A stretch of 37,532 nt of DNA, taken from the NCBI GenBank assembly GCA_022703335.1, contig JAKLDV010000011.1:1-37532 (forward strand). Reading direction: 5' to 3'. Source of the DNA: Elusimicrobiota bacterium. Lineage in GTDB: Bacteria > Elusimicrobiota > Elusimicrobia > FEN-1173. The translations under genes and the position numbers were made by a program. Of the stretch, positions 7,379 through 14,181 are shown one piece after another (position 1 is the stretch's first letter; each line of letters begins with the position of its first letter). Below the pieces are notes generated by a model, which ran no database searches, was not told where the DNA came from, and was given only the letters and a program-made list of their open reading frames with translations.

Positions 7379-8785
7379 TCACAAGGTTTTTGCCAATCCC
7401 TCCACGGCCTTCTTGAACGGTTCCGCCGGCGCGCTCAGCACGCCCGCCCCCACCTGGCCGATGCCCGGTTCCTTGTGCGCCACGCCGGTATCGATGAACG
7501 GGAAAATCCCTTTTTCCACCACCCGCACCACGTCGATACCGGTGGGGGTGCCGCGGAAATTCAGTCCGGGGATCTGGTAGGCGTTGTTCTCGGCGGCGGT
7601 GATCTCGTACATCTGCAGGGTGTAATTGGCGGCGTCGGCGGCGCTGCCTCCCACAAACTGCACGATGGCCGGGGCGGCGGCGATGGCGAACCCGCCGAGC
7701 CCGTTGGTCTCGGTGATGGCGCTGTCGCCGATGTCCGGGTTGGCGTCCGCCTTGGTGTAGCCGGGGAAGAACAGCGCGTCCGGCACGGGCGCGGGGCCCG
7801 TGAACCAGGCGTTGCCGGTCCCCGCCAGCTGCACGCCGAAATCCGTACCGTTGCGGGCCATCACCACCGCCACGCTGCTGTGCGGGATGTTGCGGGCAGG
7901 ATCCAGGGTGGCCTTGCTGGCCGCCATGGAGAGGTTCAACGCAAAATGGTCGTTGCCGTTGACGAACTCCAGCACTTTGGCGGAGGTCTCCGGATCCTCC
8001 ATGGTGCGAAGCACCGCCGGGGCCAAGAGGCGCAGGAGCAACGAGGTCGCCGCGCGGTTGCGGTTGTGAAGTTCGTCCCCCATGTGAAGGGCCTGGGCGA
8101 TGAGGTTCTTCAGGTCGATCCGCGTCAACCGAGCCAGGGCTTTTTTCAGGACGGGATAGAGAGCCGTTTCCATCCATTTGAGCCGCTGAAGCACATCGTC
8201 GCCGTAGGCGCCGTAACGCAGCACCTTGCCGAGCCCCTCGTTCATGGTGGCGAAGGCCAGGTTGCCGTATTCCTCGTTCTTGACGACGAACACGGGCATG
8301 GAGAAGGAGATGATTCCCGCCATGGGCCCGACGGACTGGTGCTCATGGCACGGCGAATATTCGATCTTGCCGGACGACGCCAATTTTTTCGCCTCGTCGG
8401 CGGTCTTGGCGAGCCCCTCATACATCAGCGCCCCCATCACCGCGCCGCGCATGGGACCGCACATGCGGTCCCAGGTGATGGGCGGACCGGCGTGCAGGAT
8501 CAGATTCTTCTTCATGCCGGGGACGACGTCCCCGGCTTTTTCCAATCCGATGAGCGCCGGTTTCCCGGCCAAAATGATCTTCGCCGCTTTCTCGTTGGCC
8601 TGCCCGATGGTTTTCCGGTTCTTATGGATGACCGCCATCACCTCTTTGGGGACGTCCACGGGCGGTTTCCAGTCCACGTGCACGGCGGAGGTCTTGTTCT
8701 CATCCAGCGTCGCCTTGAAGGACGCCAATCCGATGTTGAGGACTTTCAGTTCCTTGTCGAACAAATTTTTCATGGCCATGGTCAT
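7379..8785 (-). CDS. DUF1116 protein (AllG/YlbE-like), transcarbamylase component
   Basis: A 468-residue DUF1116 protein, homologous to E. coli YlbE (AllG). Conserved-looking blocks are CHEHQSVGPMAG (146-157), MGDELHNRNRAATSLL (235-250), GTGNAWFTGPAP (322-333) and ETNGLGGFA (359-367). In E. coli this family, FdrA and the DUF2877 protein were recently reported to be together required for oxamate transcarbamylase, which splits oxalurate phosphorolytically to oxamate and carbamoyl phosphate; I rely on memory for that link. The gene follows fdrA by six bases. Three in-frame ATGs lie at 8785, 8779 and 8773; AGGGGG fits the one at 8779 best by spacing, so the true start may be six bases later than given. 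A strong terminator follows. Substrate here is unknown, since no allantoin genes are nearby. Confidence 0.88.
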   Translation of the reverse strand: MTMAMKNLFDKELKVLNIGLASFKATLDENKTSAVHVDWKPPVDVPKEVMAVIHKNRKTIGQANEKAAKIILAGKPALIGLEKAGDVVPGMKKNLILHAGPPITWDRMCGPMRGAVMGALMYEGLAKTADEAKKLASSGKIEYSPCHEHQSVGPMAGIISFSMPVFVVKNEEYGNLAFATMNEGLGKVLRYGAYGDDVLQRLKWMETALYPVLKKALARLTRIDLKNLIAQALHMGDELHNRNRAATSLLLRLLAPAVLRTMEDPETSAKVLEFVNGNDHFALNLSMAASKATLDPARNIPHSSVAVVMARNGTDFGVQLAGTGNAWFTGPAPVPDALFFPGYTKADANPDIGDSAITETNGLGGFAIAAAPAIVQFVGGSAADAANYTLQMYEITAAENNAYQIPGLNFRGTPTGIDVVRVVEKGIFPFIDTGVAHKEPGIGQVGAGVLSAPAEPFKKAVEGLAKTL

Positions 8786-8791
8786 CGCCCC

Positions 8792-10360
8792 CTAGACATT
8801 CGCGGATTTAACGATCCGCCCCGCCAGGCGGCAGGCGGCGGCGTTGGACGGCTGAACGAGGCAGCCGGCCTTTTCCAGGCCCTGAACGACCTTCGACCGG
8901 TTCTGCGGGTCCTTGTCCGTTCCCGTCACGGAACACACGACCGACAGGCCTCGCCTGTTTTTCCGAACGACAGCGAACGCCTCTTGGAGGGCGGGCAGGA
9001 TATCCTCCAGAGGCTGCGGGGTCGAACCGTATCCCAGCACCACGTCCAAGAGGATGACCGCGGTCTCGGAGGCGTTCGCCTCCTCCAGGATTTTTTTATT
9101 GCGCAGCGAATAATCGATCATCGGATGCGGGCGGCCGACGGTGAACTCATCCTCCCCCATGTCGATGACGGTGTTGGCCACGCTCTTCATGGAGTTCTGC
9201 AGTTTCAGTCCCGGTTTCAGCGGGATGTTGGAATGAACGTCGCCGAGCATCTCCGAGAGGATCAGCAACGCCTCGCTGCAGAACGTGCCGCCGCTGAACA
9301 ACCCGCGGCAAAATTTTTGCCCTTTCGCCAGCCTCTTCGCTTCGGCCTTGGCCAAGGACTCCAGCTTTTTATCGCGCGCCGCCAACTGCGCCGCGATTTT
9401 ATCGGTTTTCCCTCCGCCGGAGAGGGACACCGCCGCCAGCGCCGCCTCTTCGAGCGTGTCGAAAGCATGGACCCCGGCCTTGCGGAGTCCGGCGGTATCG
9501 CCGCCGAGGAAGATGGACACCACCGGCTTTTTCACTTTCTTGATTTCGGCCAGAATTTTTTTCAGAACGTCCGGATAGGGCGGTTTGGACACCAGCAAAA
9601 CCACCTTCGTGGTCTTATCCTCAACCAAAGCGTTCAACCCCTGCAGGAACGAGATCCCGCCCACGTCTTTCTTGACGTCCCGGCCGCCGGTCCCCAGGGC
9701 CTGGGAAATGCCGCCGCCGGCGTTGGAGATGAGCGTGCTCACTTCCTGCAAGCCCGTGCCCGCCGCCGCCACCACGCCGATGTTCCCCCGGTTCACCACG
9801 TTGGCGAACGCCAGGGGAACGCCGTTGATGATGGCCGTGCCGCAGTCGGGCCCCATGACGAGGAGCCCCTTCGATTGGGCGACTTTTTTCAGCTCGATCT
9901 CTTTTTCGAGAGAAACGTTGTCGGAAAACAGCATCACGTGCAGTCCTTTTTCGAGGCATTCCATGGCCACGTCGCCGGCGTAGCGACCGGCGATGGAAAT
10001 AAGCACCAGGTTGGCGTCCGGCAGGAGTTTGACCGCCCCCTCCACGCTGCGCGGCGACATCTGCGCGGCGGAGGAGGATCTTTTCCGGGACTCCCGCAGG
10101 TAGACTTCGGCCTTCTCCAGCCCCGACGAAACGGCTTTGTCGTCGGCCGCTTTTACCGCGATCAGCAGATCCGCGTCCTGCGCGGAGCGGAACTCGGCGA
10201 GAAGAAGTCCCGAAGCTTCCAAGATGGACTTATTCTCCTTGGTGCCCATGACCACGGCGGAATCCTTCACGCCCGGCAACTGGTTCAGGCGCTTGGCCAC
10301 CGTCATCAGGGTGACGGAGTCGAAATACTCGCCTTTTTTTATTACGCCTTTGACGACCAT
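8792..10360 (-). CDS. fdrA: FdrA-family protein (AllF-like), transcarbamylase component
   Basis: A 522-residue FdrA homologue (E. coli FdrA is about 555). The architecture resembles the alpha chain of succinyl-CoA synthetase: a Rossmann-like CoA-binding part in the N-terminal third, then GPDCGTAIINGVPLAFAN (170-187) and GTGLQEVS (201-208), and a second ligase-type domain with LFSGGTFCSEA (354-364), GEDEFTVGRPHPMIDYSLR (402-420) and LLDVVLGYGSTP. ATG 10360 is preceded by AGGAGG at good spacing, and the start overlaps the end of the DUF2877 gene by 19 bases. Upstream in-frame extension was rejected because it would run far into the DUF2877 gene. With DUF1116 and DUF2877 it probably forms a phosphorolytic transcarbamylase that yields carbamoyl phosphate; the partner carbamate kinase is not in the window. 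Confidence 0.93.
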   Translation of the reverse strand: MVVKGVIKKGEYFDSVTLMTVAKRLNQLPGVKDSAVVMGTKENKSILEASGLLLAEFRSAQDADLLIAVKAADDKAVSSGLEKAEVYLRESRKRSSSAAQMSPRSVEGAVKLLPDANLVLISIAGRYAGDVAMECLEKGLHVMLFSDNVSLEKEIELKKVAQSKGLLVMGPDCGTAIINGVPLAFANVVNRGNIGVVAAAGTGLQEVSTLISNAGGGISQALGTGGRDVKKDVGGISFLQGLNALVEDKTTKVVLLVSKPPYPDVLKKILAEIKKVKKPVVSIFLGGDTAGLRKAGVHAFDTLEEAALAAVSLSGGGKTDKIAAQLAARDKKLESLAKAEAKRLAKGQKFCRGLFSGGTFCSEALLILSEMLGDVHSNIPLKPGLKLQNSMKSVANTVIDMGEDEFTVGRPHPMIDYSLRNKKILEEANASETAVILLDVVLGYGSTPQPLEDILPALQEAFAVVRKNRRGLSVVCSVTGTDKDPQNRSKVVQGLEKAGCLVQPSNAAACRLAGRIVKSANV

Positions 10361-11184
10361 GAAAATCCTCCTGTCTTCATCGCAAAAAGGAATCCGGCGG
10401 CGGTATCGGCCGCCGATGTCGCGCCCATCTTCAAAAAACGTTTCAGGCAGGGCTGCCAGCGGTCCGGGCGGGGATCGCCCAGGGCCGAGAGTAAATCGAG
10501 GAACCTCCCGAACAGCCGCCCTCGGTGCGCGCAACGAAGGAACGCGTTGGAAACGGGGTTCTGCCCAAGAGCCGCCCGGAGGACGTTCGTCCTCTCCTTG
10601 GCGAGTTTTTTTTCCCGAAACGCCTCAACAACGTGGAGTCCGACCAGGAACCCCGCCAAAAAATCGTCGCCGCTGGGGGTGAACCCATAGCCCAGCCCTC
10701 GCAGGCGGCGGGCGCCCGCCGCGAACCGACCGTCCGACATCAATGCAACGCCGAAGCGCACCCTTTTCAAAAAAACCCTGTCGAACCCCGAGGTGAACTG
10801 TCTTCCGCGTTTACGATCCAGCAGGACCGCCAAGCTTTTCGGAGCGGCCGAGGTCGCCAGCGCGCGCGCCAGAGGCCCCAGTCGTCTTGTAAAAATGTCC
10901 TTGCCCCCCCGAGGCAGGCTCAACGTCGATGCGTATCGTTCCGCGGAGGAGAACGGGAACGTCCGGCCGCCCACAGAGAGAGACGTTCTTCGGACTTTCA
11001 GCGGACCGCGACAGAGCGTTGCGTTGAAATCTTTAAAGACCAGATTGATGGGGCCCCGGCCCACGTCTTCCGCCACCAAAGAGACGAGCCGTTCGCCGTC
11101 GGTGAAGTTGACGGCTTTTTCGAATGCGGAATGGCGACGATAAACGCCGGGACGGACGGAATCTCCGTAACCGATCAGTCGCAC
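10342..11184 (-). CDS. DUF2877 protein (AllH/YlbF-like), transcarbamylase component
   Basis: A 280-residue DUF2877 protein. The family signature is seen as GYGFTPSGDDFLAGFLVGL near residue 160, with a C-terminal GATSAADTAAG segment. E. coli YlbF (AllH) is the characterised relative, acting with FdrA and YlbE. The start is a GTG at 11184 with GAGG five bases upstream. The stop codon of the preceding amidase gene lies directly in frame 36 bases upstream, so no earlier ATG/GTG/TTG start is available. It overlaps fdrA by 19 bases, which argues for coupled translation of the complex. The order DUF2877, FdrA, DUF1116 is the reverse of E. coli fdrA-ylbE-ylbF apart from the fdrA-ylbE adjacency. Confidence 0.85.
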   Translation of the reverse strand: MRLIGYGDSVRPGVYRRHSAFEKAVNFTDGERLVSLVAEDVGRGPINLVFKDFNATLCRGPLKVRRTSLSVGGRTFPFSSAERYASTLSLPRGGKDIFTRRLGPLARALATSAAPKSLAVLLDRKRGRQFTSGFDRVFLKRVRFGVALMSDGRFAAGARRLRGLGYGFTPSGDDFLAGFLVGLHVVEAFREKKLAKERTNVLRAALGQNPVSNAFLRCAHRGRLFGRFLDLLSALGDPRPDRWQPCLKRFLKMGATSAADTAAGFLFAMKTGGFSWSSKA

Positions 11185-11220
11185 TGGGACCTCGGCGCCC
11201 CGGACCTTTTCAAGAATCCG

Positions 11221-11994
11221 CTAGTTTTTCTTGAGGCACTCGTACGCGCCCGGCGCCTTTTTGTCCCTGAAGAACGGAAACCGCGTGCGCGTTTTGGTCA
11301 CCAAGTCCCTGGTAACGTCGATATCGGACACGAAAACGCCGTCTTGTGTGCCGCAATCCAAAAGGACTTTGCCGAGGGGGTCGAACAGCATGGAGTTGCC
11401 GCTGTATTCCAGAAGAGGGTCCTTGCCGGTGCGGTCCACGCCCAGCGCGTAGCACTGATTCTCGATGGCGCGGGCGCGCACCAGGGTGGTGTAATGTTCC
11501 GAGCGCCGGGCGGGCCAGCTGGCGATGTTGATGAAGACGTCCGCCTGTTCGGCCGCGTCCCAGAAAAGGTAGGGGAACCGCAGATCGAAACAGATGGTCG
11601 GCACCACGCGCAGGCCTTCCAGGTCGAACTTGCTCACCTTCGTGCCGGCTTTATAGAACTTATTCTCCTCGCCGAAGGAGTAGAGGTGTATTTTGGAGTA
11701 GGTATCGACGAGCTTGCCCGCGCGGTCGAGCGTGATGAGGTCGTTGCGCCCGTTCTGCACGCCGCCGAAAGAGACCCAGGCGTTGCGGTCGCGGGCCAGC
11801 GCGGAGAAAAAAGCCGAATCGTCCTTGGTGAGGGTGGTCTTGTCCAGCGACATGGAAAAGCCGCTGAGGGTCATTTCCGGAAAGACGATCCAATCGAAAG
11901 GCTTGGGGGTCGAGGCGACGAGCGCCTTGATCTTGGCCTTGTTGGCTTCGCGATCTTCCCAAACCTGATCGAACTGACACAGGGCGATCTTCAC
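11221..11994 (-). CDS. Carbon-nitrogen hydrolase, omega-amidase-like (nitrilase superfamily)
   Basis: A 257-residue nitrilase-superfamily amidase. The catalytic triad is visible as Glu40 (FPEMTLSGF), Lys101 (YSKIHLYSF) and Cys135 (TICFDLRFPYLF). The following ASWPARRSEHYTTLVRARAIENQCY segment is typical of the YafV/Nit2 omega-amidase branch, which hydrolyses 2-oxoglutaramate or 2-oxosuccinamate. The start is GTG 11994 with AAGGAGG five bases before it. The neighbouring aminotransferase fits the transaminase plus omega-amidase pairing known for glutamine or asparagine transamination. In the pathway proposed here it might instead release ammonia from the amide left by transcarbamylation. The segment WPARRSEHYTTL is close enough to known omega-amidases for moderate confidence in the subfamily, less in the substrate. 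Confidence 0.85.
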   Translation of the reverse strand: MKIALCQFDQVWEDREANKAKIKALVASTPKPFDWIVFPEMTLSGFSMSLDKTTLTKDDSAFFSALARDRNAWVSFGGVQNGRNDLITLDRAGKLVDTYSKIHLYSFGEENKFYKAGTKVSKFDLEGLRVVPTICFDLRFPYLFWDAAEQADVFINIASWPARRSEHYTTLVRARAIENQCYALGVDRTGKDPLLEYSGNSMLFDPLGKVLLDCGTQDGVFVSDIDVTRDLVTKTRTRFPFFRDKKAPGAYECLKKN

Positions 11995-12017
11995 GATGTC
12001 CTCCTTGGAGAAAACGA

Positions 12018-12042
12018 CGGCCGCACCGCTTGGAAGCGGCCG
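12018..12042 (-). other. GC-rich hairpin between aminotransferase and amidase genes
   Basis: The minus strand can form CGGCCGC / GCGGCCG (seven pairs, 11-base loop), followed by TCGTTTTC. A second hairpin, CCCCC-CCCT-GGGGG-type (12052-12065), lies just upstream. Both are in the 88-base leader of the amidase gene. The T-tract is too broken for a confident terminator; attenuation or mRNA processing are possible. Confidence 0.35.
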
Positions 12043-12082
12043 AGCGACAATGGGGGAGGGCCCCCGGATCCGGTACGGTAGT

Positions 12083-13333
12083 TTAGGCCTTGGCCAGGTT
12101 GCGGTCCACCACCAGCTTCTTGACGCGGCGGAGCGCCTCCTGGATCTTTTCCTGGGAGTTGGCGTAGGAAAAGCGGATGTAGCCTTCGCCCCAGGAACCG
12201 AACGCCGTGCCCGAGAGACAGGCGACGCCCGCCTCTTCGAGAATCATGTCGGCGAGTTTTTTCGACGGCAGGCCGATTTTCTTCACGTTCGGGAACACGT
12301 AGAAGGCTCCGTCCGGCATCTTGCAGCTGAAGCCGGGGATCTCATTGAGCCCCTTGACGATGAGGTCGCGGCGGCGGCGGAACTCCGCCACCATGGCCTC
12401 CGAGAGACTCTGGTTGCCGGTCAACGCCTCGATGCCGGCCAACTGGGTGAACGTGGCGGTGCAGGAAGCGCTGTTGGTCTGGAGTTTGCTGACCTGGACG
12501 GCCAGGTCTTTCGGCATGACGCCGTACCCCAGCCGCCAGCCCGTCATGGCGTAGATCTTGGAGAACCCGTCCAGCAGGATGGTTTGTTCCCTTATCCCCG
12601 GGATGGAATAGAAGGACGGATAATTGTCCATGTACATCACGCGGCTGTAGATTTCGTCGGAAAGCACGATGATGCCGTGCTTCTGGACGAGTTCGGCGAT
12701 CTTCTTGAGGTCGCTCATGGGGATCATGCCGCCGGTGGGGTTGTGGGGAGAGTTCAGGATGAGCAGCTTGGTCTTGCGGGTGATGCATTTGGCAAGTTTC
12801 TCCACGTCCAGCGACCAGTTGTGGTCCTCGCGCAGGGGCACGGGGACCGCCTTGGCGCCGACGTAATTGATCATGGACTCGTAGATGGGGAACCCGGGAT
12901 TGGGATAGATGACCTCGTCGCCCGGGTCGGCCAGCGCCAGCATGGTATAGAAAATGATGGGTTTGGCGCCCGGCGTGACGACGACCTCGGCCGGGTCCAC
13001 GGGAACGCCGCGGGTGTCGCGCACGTATTTGGCGATGGCTTCCCGCATCTGCGGCAGTCCGGCGGAGGGTCCGTAATGGTGCGCCCCGCTCTTCAGGGCC
13101 TTCACCGCCGCCTCGACGATGTGCTCCGGCGTATCGAAATCCGGTTCACCAATCTCCAAATGGACGATGCTTTTCCCTTCGGCCTCCAGCTTGCGCGCCC
13201 GCACCAGAACGTCGAACGCGGTCTCCGTTCCCAGCCTTCCCATCCTCACGGAAAGTTTCGATGCGATGCCCTGTCCCTTGCCGGCCGCCCCAGACTCTGT
13301 TTTCTTCTGTTGTTTCACGCCAGTCGCTTTCAA
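12083..13333 (-). CDS. Class I/II pyridoxal-phosphate aminotransferase
   Basis: A 416-residue fold-type I aminotransferase of the aspartate-aminotransferase-like group. Lys259 in GFSKIYAMTGWRLGY is the PLP-binding lysine; SPHNPTGG (195-202), Asp226 (SDEIYSR) and the C-terminal Arg in YIRFSYANS are the expected PLP and carboxylate ligands. The start codon is a TTG at 13333 with AAGGGGG five bases upstream; a GTG five codons later is an alternative, and the conserved fold begins near Met31. It is the first gene of the catabolic set, behind a putative promoter at 13484-13512. It is followed by the omega-amidase-like gene, suggesting the pair acts on an amide-bearing amino acid. Exact amino donor is unknown. 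Confidence 0.92.
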   Translation of the reverse strand: MKATGVKQQKKTESGAAGKGQGIASKLSVRMGRLGTETAFDVLVRARKLEAEGKSIVHLEIGEPDFDTPEHIVEAAVKALKSGAHHYGPSAGLPQMREAIAKYVRDTRGVPVDPAEVVVTPGAKPIIFYTMLALADPGDEVIYPNPGFPIYESMINYVGAKAVPVPLREDHNWSLDVEKLAKCITRKTKLLILNSPHNPTGGMIPMSDLKKIAELVQKHGIIVLSDEIYSRVMYMDNYPSFYSIPGIREQTILLDGFSKIYAMTGWRLGYGVMPKDLAVQVSKLQTNSASCTATFTQLAGIEALTGNQSLSEAMVAEFRRRRDLIVKGLNEIPGFSCKMPDGAFYVFPNVKKIGLPSKKLADMILEEAGVACLSGTAFGSWGEGYIRFSYANSQEKIQEALRRVKKLVVDRNLAKA

Positions 13334-13483
13334 TGGTGCCCCCTTGTCGTTCGGTCAGTTTTCAAGAAATAAAATCGTCTTCCATGGCCGCGCTCCGATG
13401 CCATGTGTCGGGGGAGACTGCATTTCTTATTTCGAGGTTTTGTCGCTGAGGCGATTACGCCCGTAAAATCAGATAAGGACTAA

Positions 13484-13512
13484 AGTATAGTCTTTTCCCG
13501 TGACCCGCGCAA
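13484..13512 (-). promoter_or_regulatory. Putative sigma-70 promoter of the aminotransferase unit, with overlapping inverted repeat
   Basis: On the minus strand TTGCGC (13512-13507), a 17-base spacer and TATACT (13489-13484) form a reasonable -35/-10 pair, giving a start near 13477 and a leader of about 145 bases. An inverted repeat, GACCCG-ATTGCG-CGGGTC (13502-13519), covers the -35 box and is a candidate operator. The rest of the 218-base gap shows nothing else I can name. Confidence 0.4.
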
Positions 13513-13551
13513 TCGGGTCCCGTAAAAATTGTGGGGGGAAAACCGCGCCGT

Positions 13552-13929
13552 TTACAACAATTGGCGGATCTTGGCGAGGAGGTCGTCCGGCATCATGGGT
13601 TTGGTGAGATAGGCGGTGCCGCCGACCAGGCGATTCTTGATGTAGTCCTGATCGGCCCGGGAGGCCGTGAGGAACAGGATGGGCACGGCTGAGAGCCCTT
13701 TTTTGGAACGGATCTGCCGGCACACGTCGAACCCGTTGACCCCCGGCATGTCGACGTCCAGGATGATGATGTCCGGGTGAAGGCCGTCGATCTCCGCCAG
13801 AAGGTTCTCCCCGCGCGAATAATAAAGCAGCTCGAAATGCGGTTCGAACACCTCCCGCATCACGATCTGCAGGCTCAAATCATCGTCCGCCCACACCACC
13901 CGGGGCTTTTTGGGCTTCTCGTCCGCCAC
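13552..13929 (-). CDS. Stand-alone response-regulator receiver domain
   Basis: A 125-residue single receiver (CheY-type) with no output domain. The acidic pocket is DDD (15-17), the phosphoacceptor is Asp58 in IIILDVDMPG, the switch Thr88 is in FLTAS, and Lys110 is in YLTKP. I chose GTG 13929 because GAGGTGA precedes it at normal spacing; a TTG eight codons upstream is the alternative. It lies 252 bases downstream of the hybrid kinase in the same direction, with a terminator-like hairpin and a possible separate promoter between them. It may accept phosphate from that kinase or another one and act by protein contact. Nothing in the sequence identifies its target. Confidence 0.88.
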   Translation of the reverse strand: MADEKPKKPRVVWADDDLSLQIVMREVFEPHFELLYYSRGENLLAEIDGLHPDIIILDVDMPGVNGFDVCRQIRSKKGLSAVPILFLTASRADQDYIKNRLVGGTAYLTKPMMPDDLLAKIRQLL

Positions 13930-13964
13930 GCGCTCACCTCGGTCCCATCCCAAGAATATCCTTG

Positions 13965-13994
13965 AATATATAAAACACCGGAAGACCTGTCCAA
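13965..13994 (-). promoter_or_regulatory. Possible promoter of the receiver gene
   Basis: On the minus strand TTGGAC (13994-13989), an 18-base spacer and TATATT (13970-13965) lie about 35 bases before the GTG start. The -35 match is weak. The placement directly behind the kinase terminator candidate makes it more credible. Confidence 0.3.
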
Positions 13995-14001
13995 GTTCCC
14001 C

Positions 14002-14032
14002 AAAAAAGGCACGGAAACCCGTTCCGAGGGCC
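14002..14032 (-). terminator. Possible intrinsic terminator downstream of the histidine kinase
   Basis: On the minus strand GGC..CGGAA-CGGGT-TTCCG-T-GCC forms an imperfect stem directly followed by TTTTTT. It is about 150 bases after the kinase stop. The internal mismatch keeps confidence moderate. The remaining bases to 14181 contain no gene I can support. Confidence 0.4.
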
Positions 14033-14181
14033 TGAAGAATCTTATTCTCTCCCCAAACCCGTCATTCCAGAACCGGACAACCGCCCGGCGACCCCGTTGC
14101 GGAAGGCCCGGCGGATCGTTTTTCCAAGGTCTATCGGCCAATGCGTTTTCGGAAGAAACGACGTTGGGGCGGGCAGGAACG

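Noticed and set aside
7475-10690. A very long open frame on the plus strand
   Set aside because: It is the antisense of the DUF1116 and FdrA genes, rich in His, Gly and Arg with no recognisable domain.
7379-11184. Standard allantoin degradation cluster
   Set aside because: No allantoinase, allantoate amidohydrolase, ureidoglycolate enzyme or carbamate kinase is present in the window.
1306-13333. One single catabolic operon
   Set aside because: The strong terminator at 7338-7366 argues for at least two units, although functional linkage remains likely.
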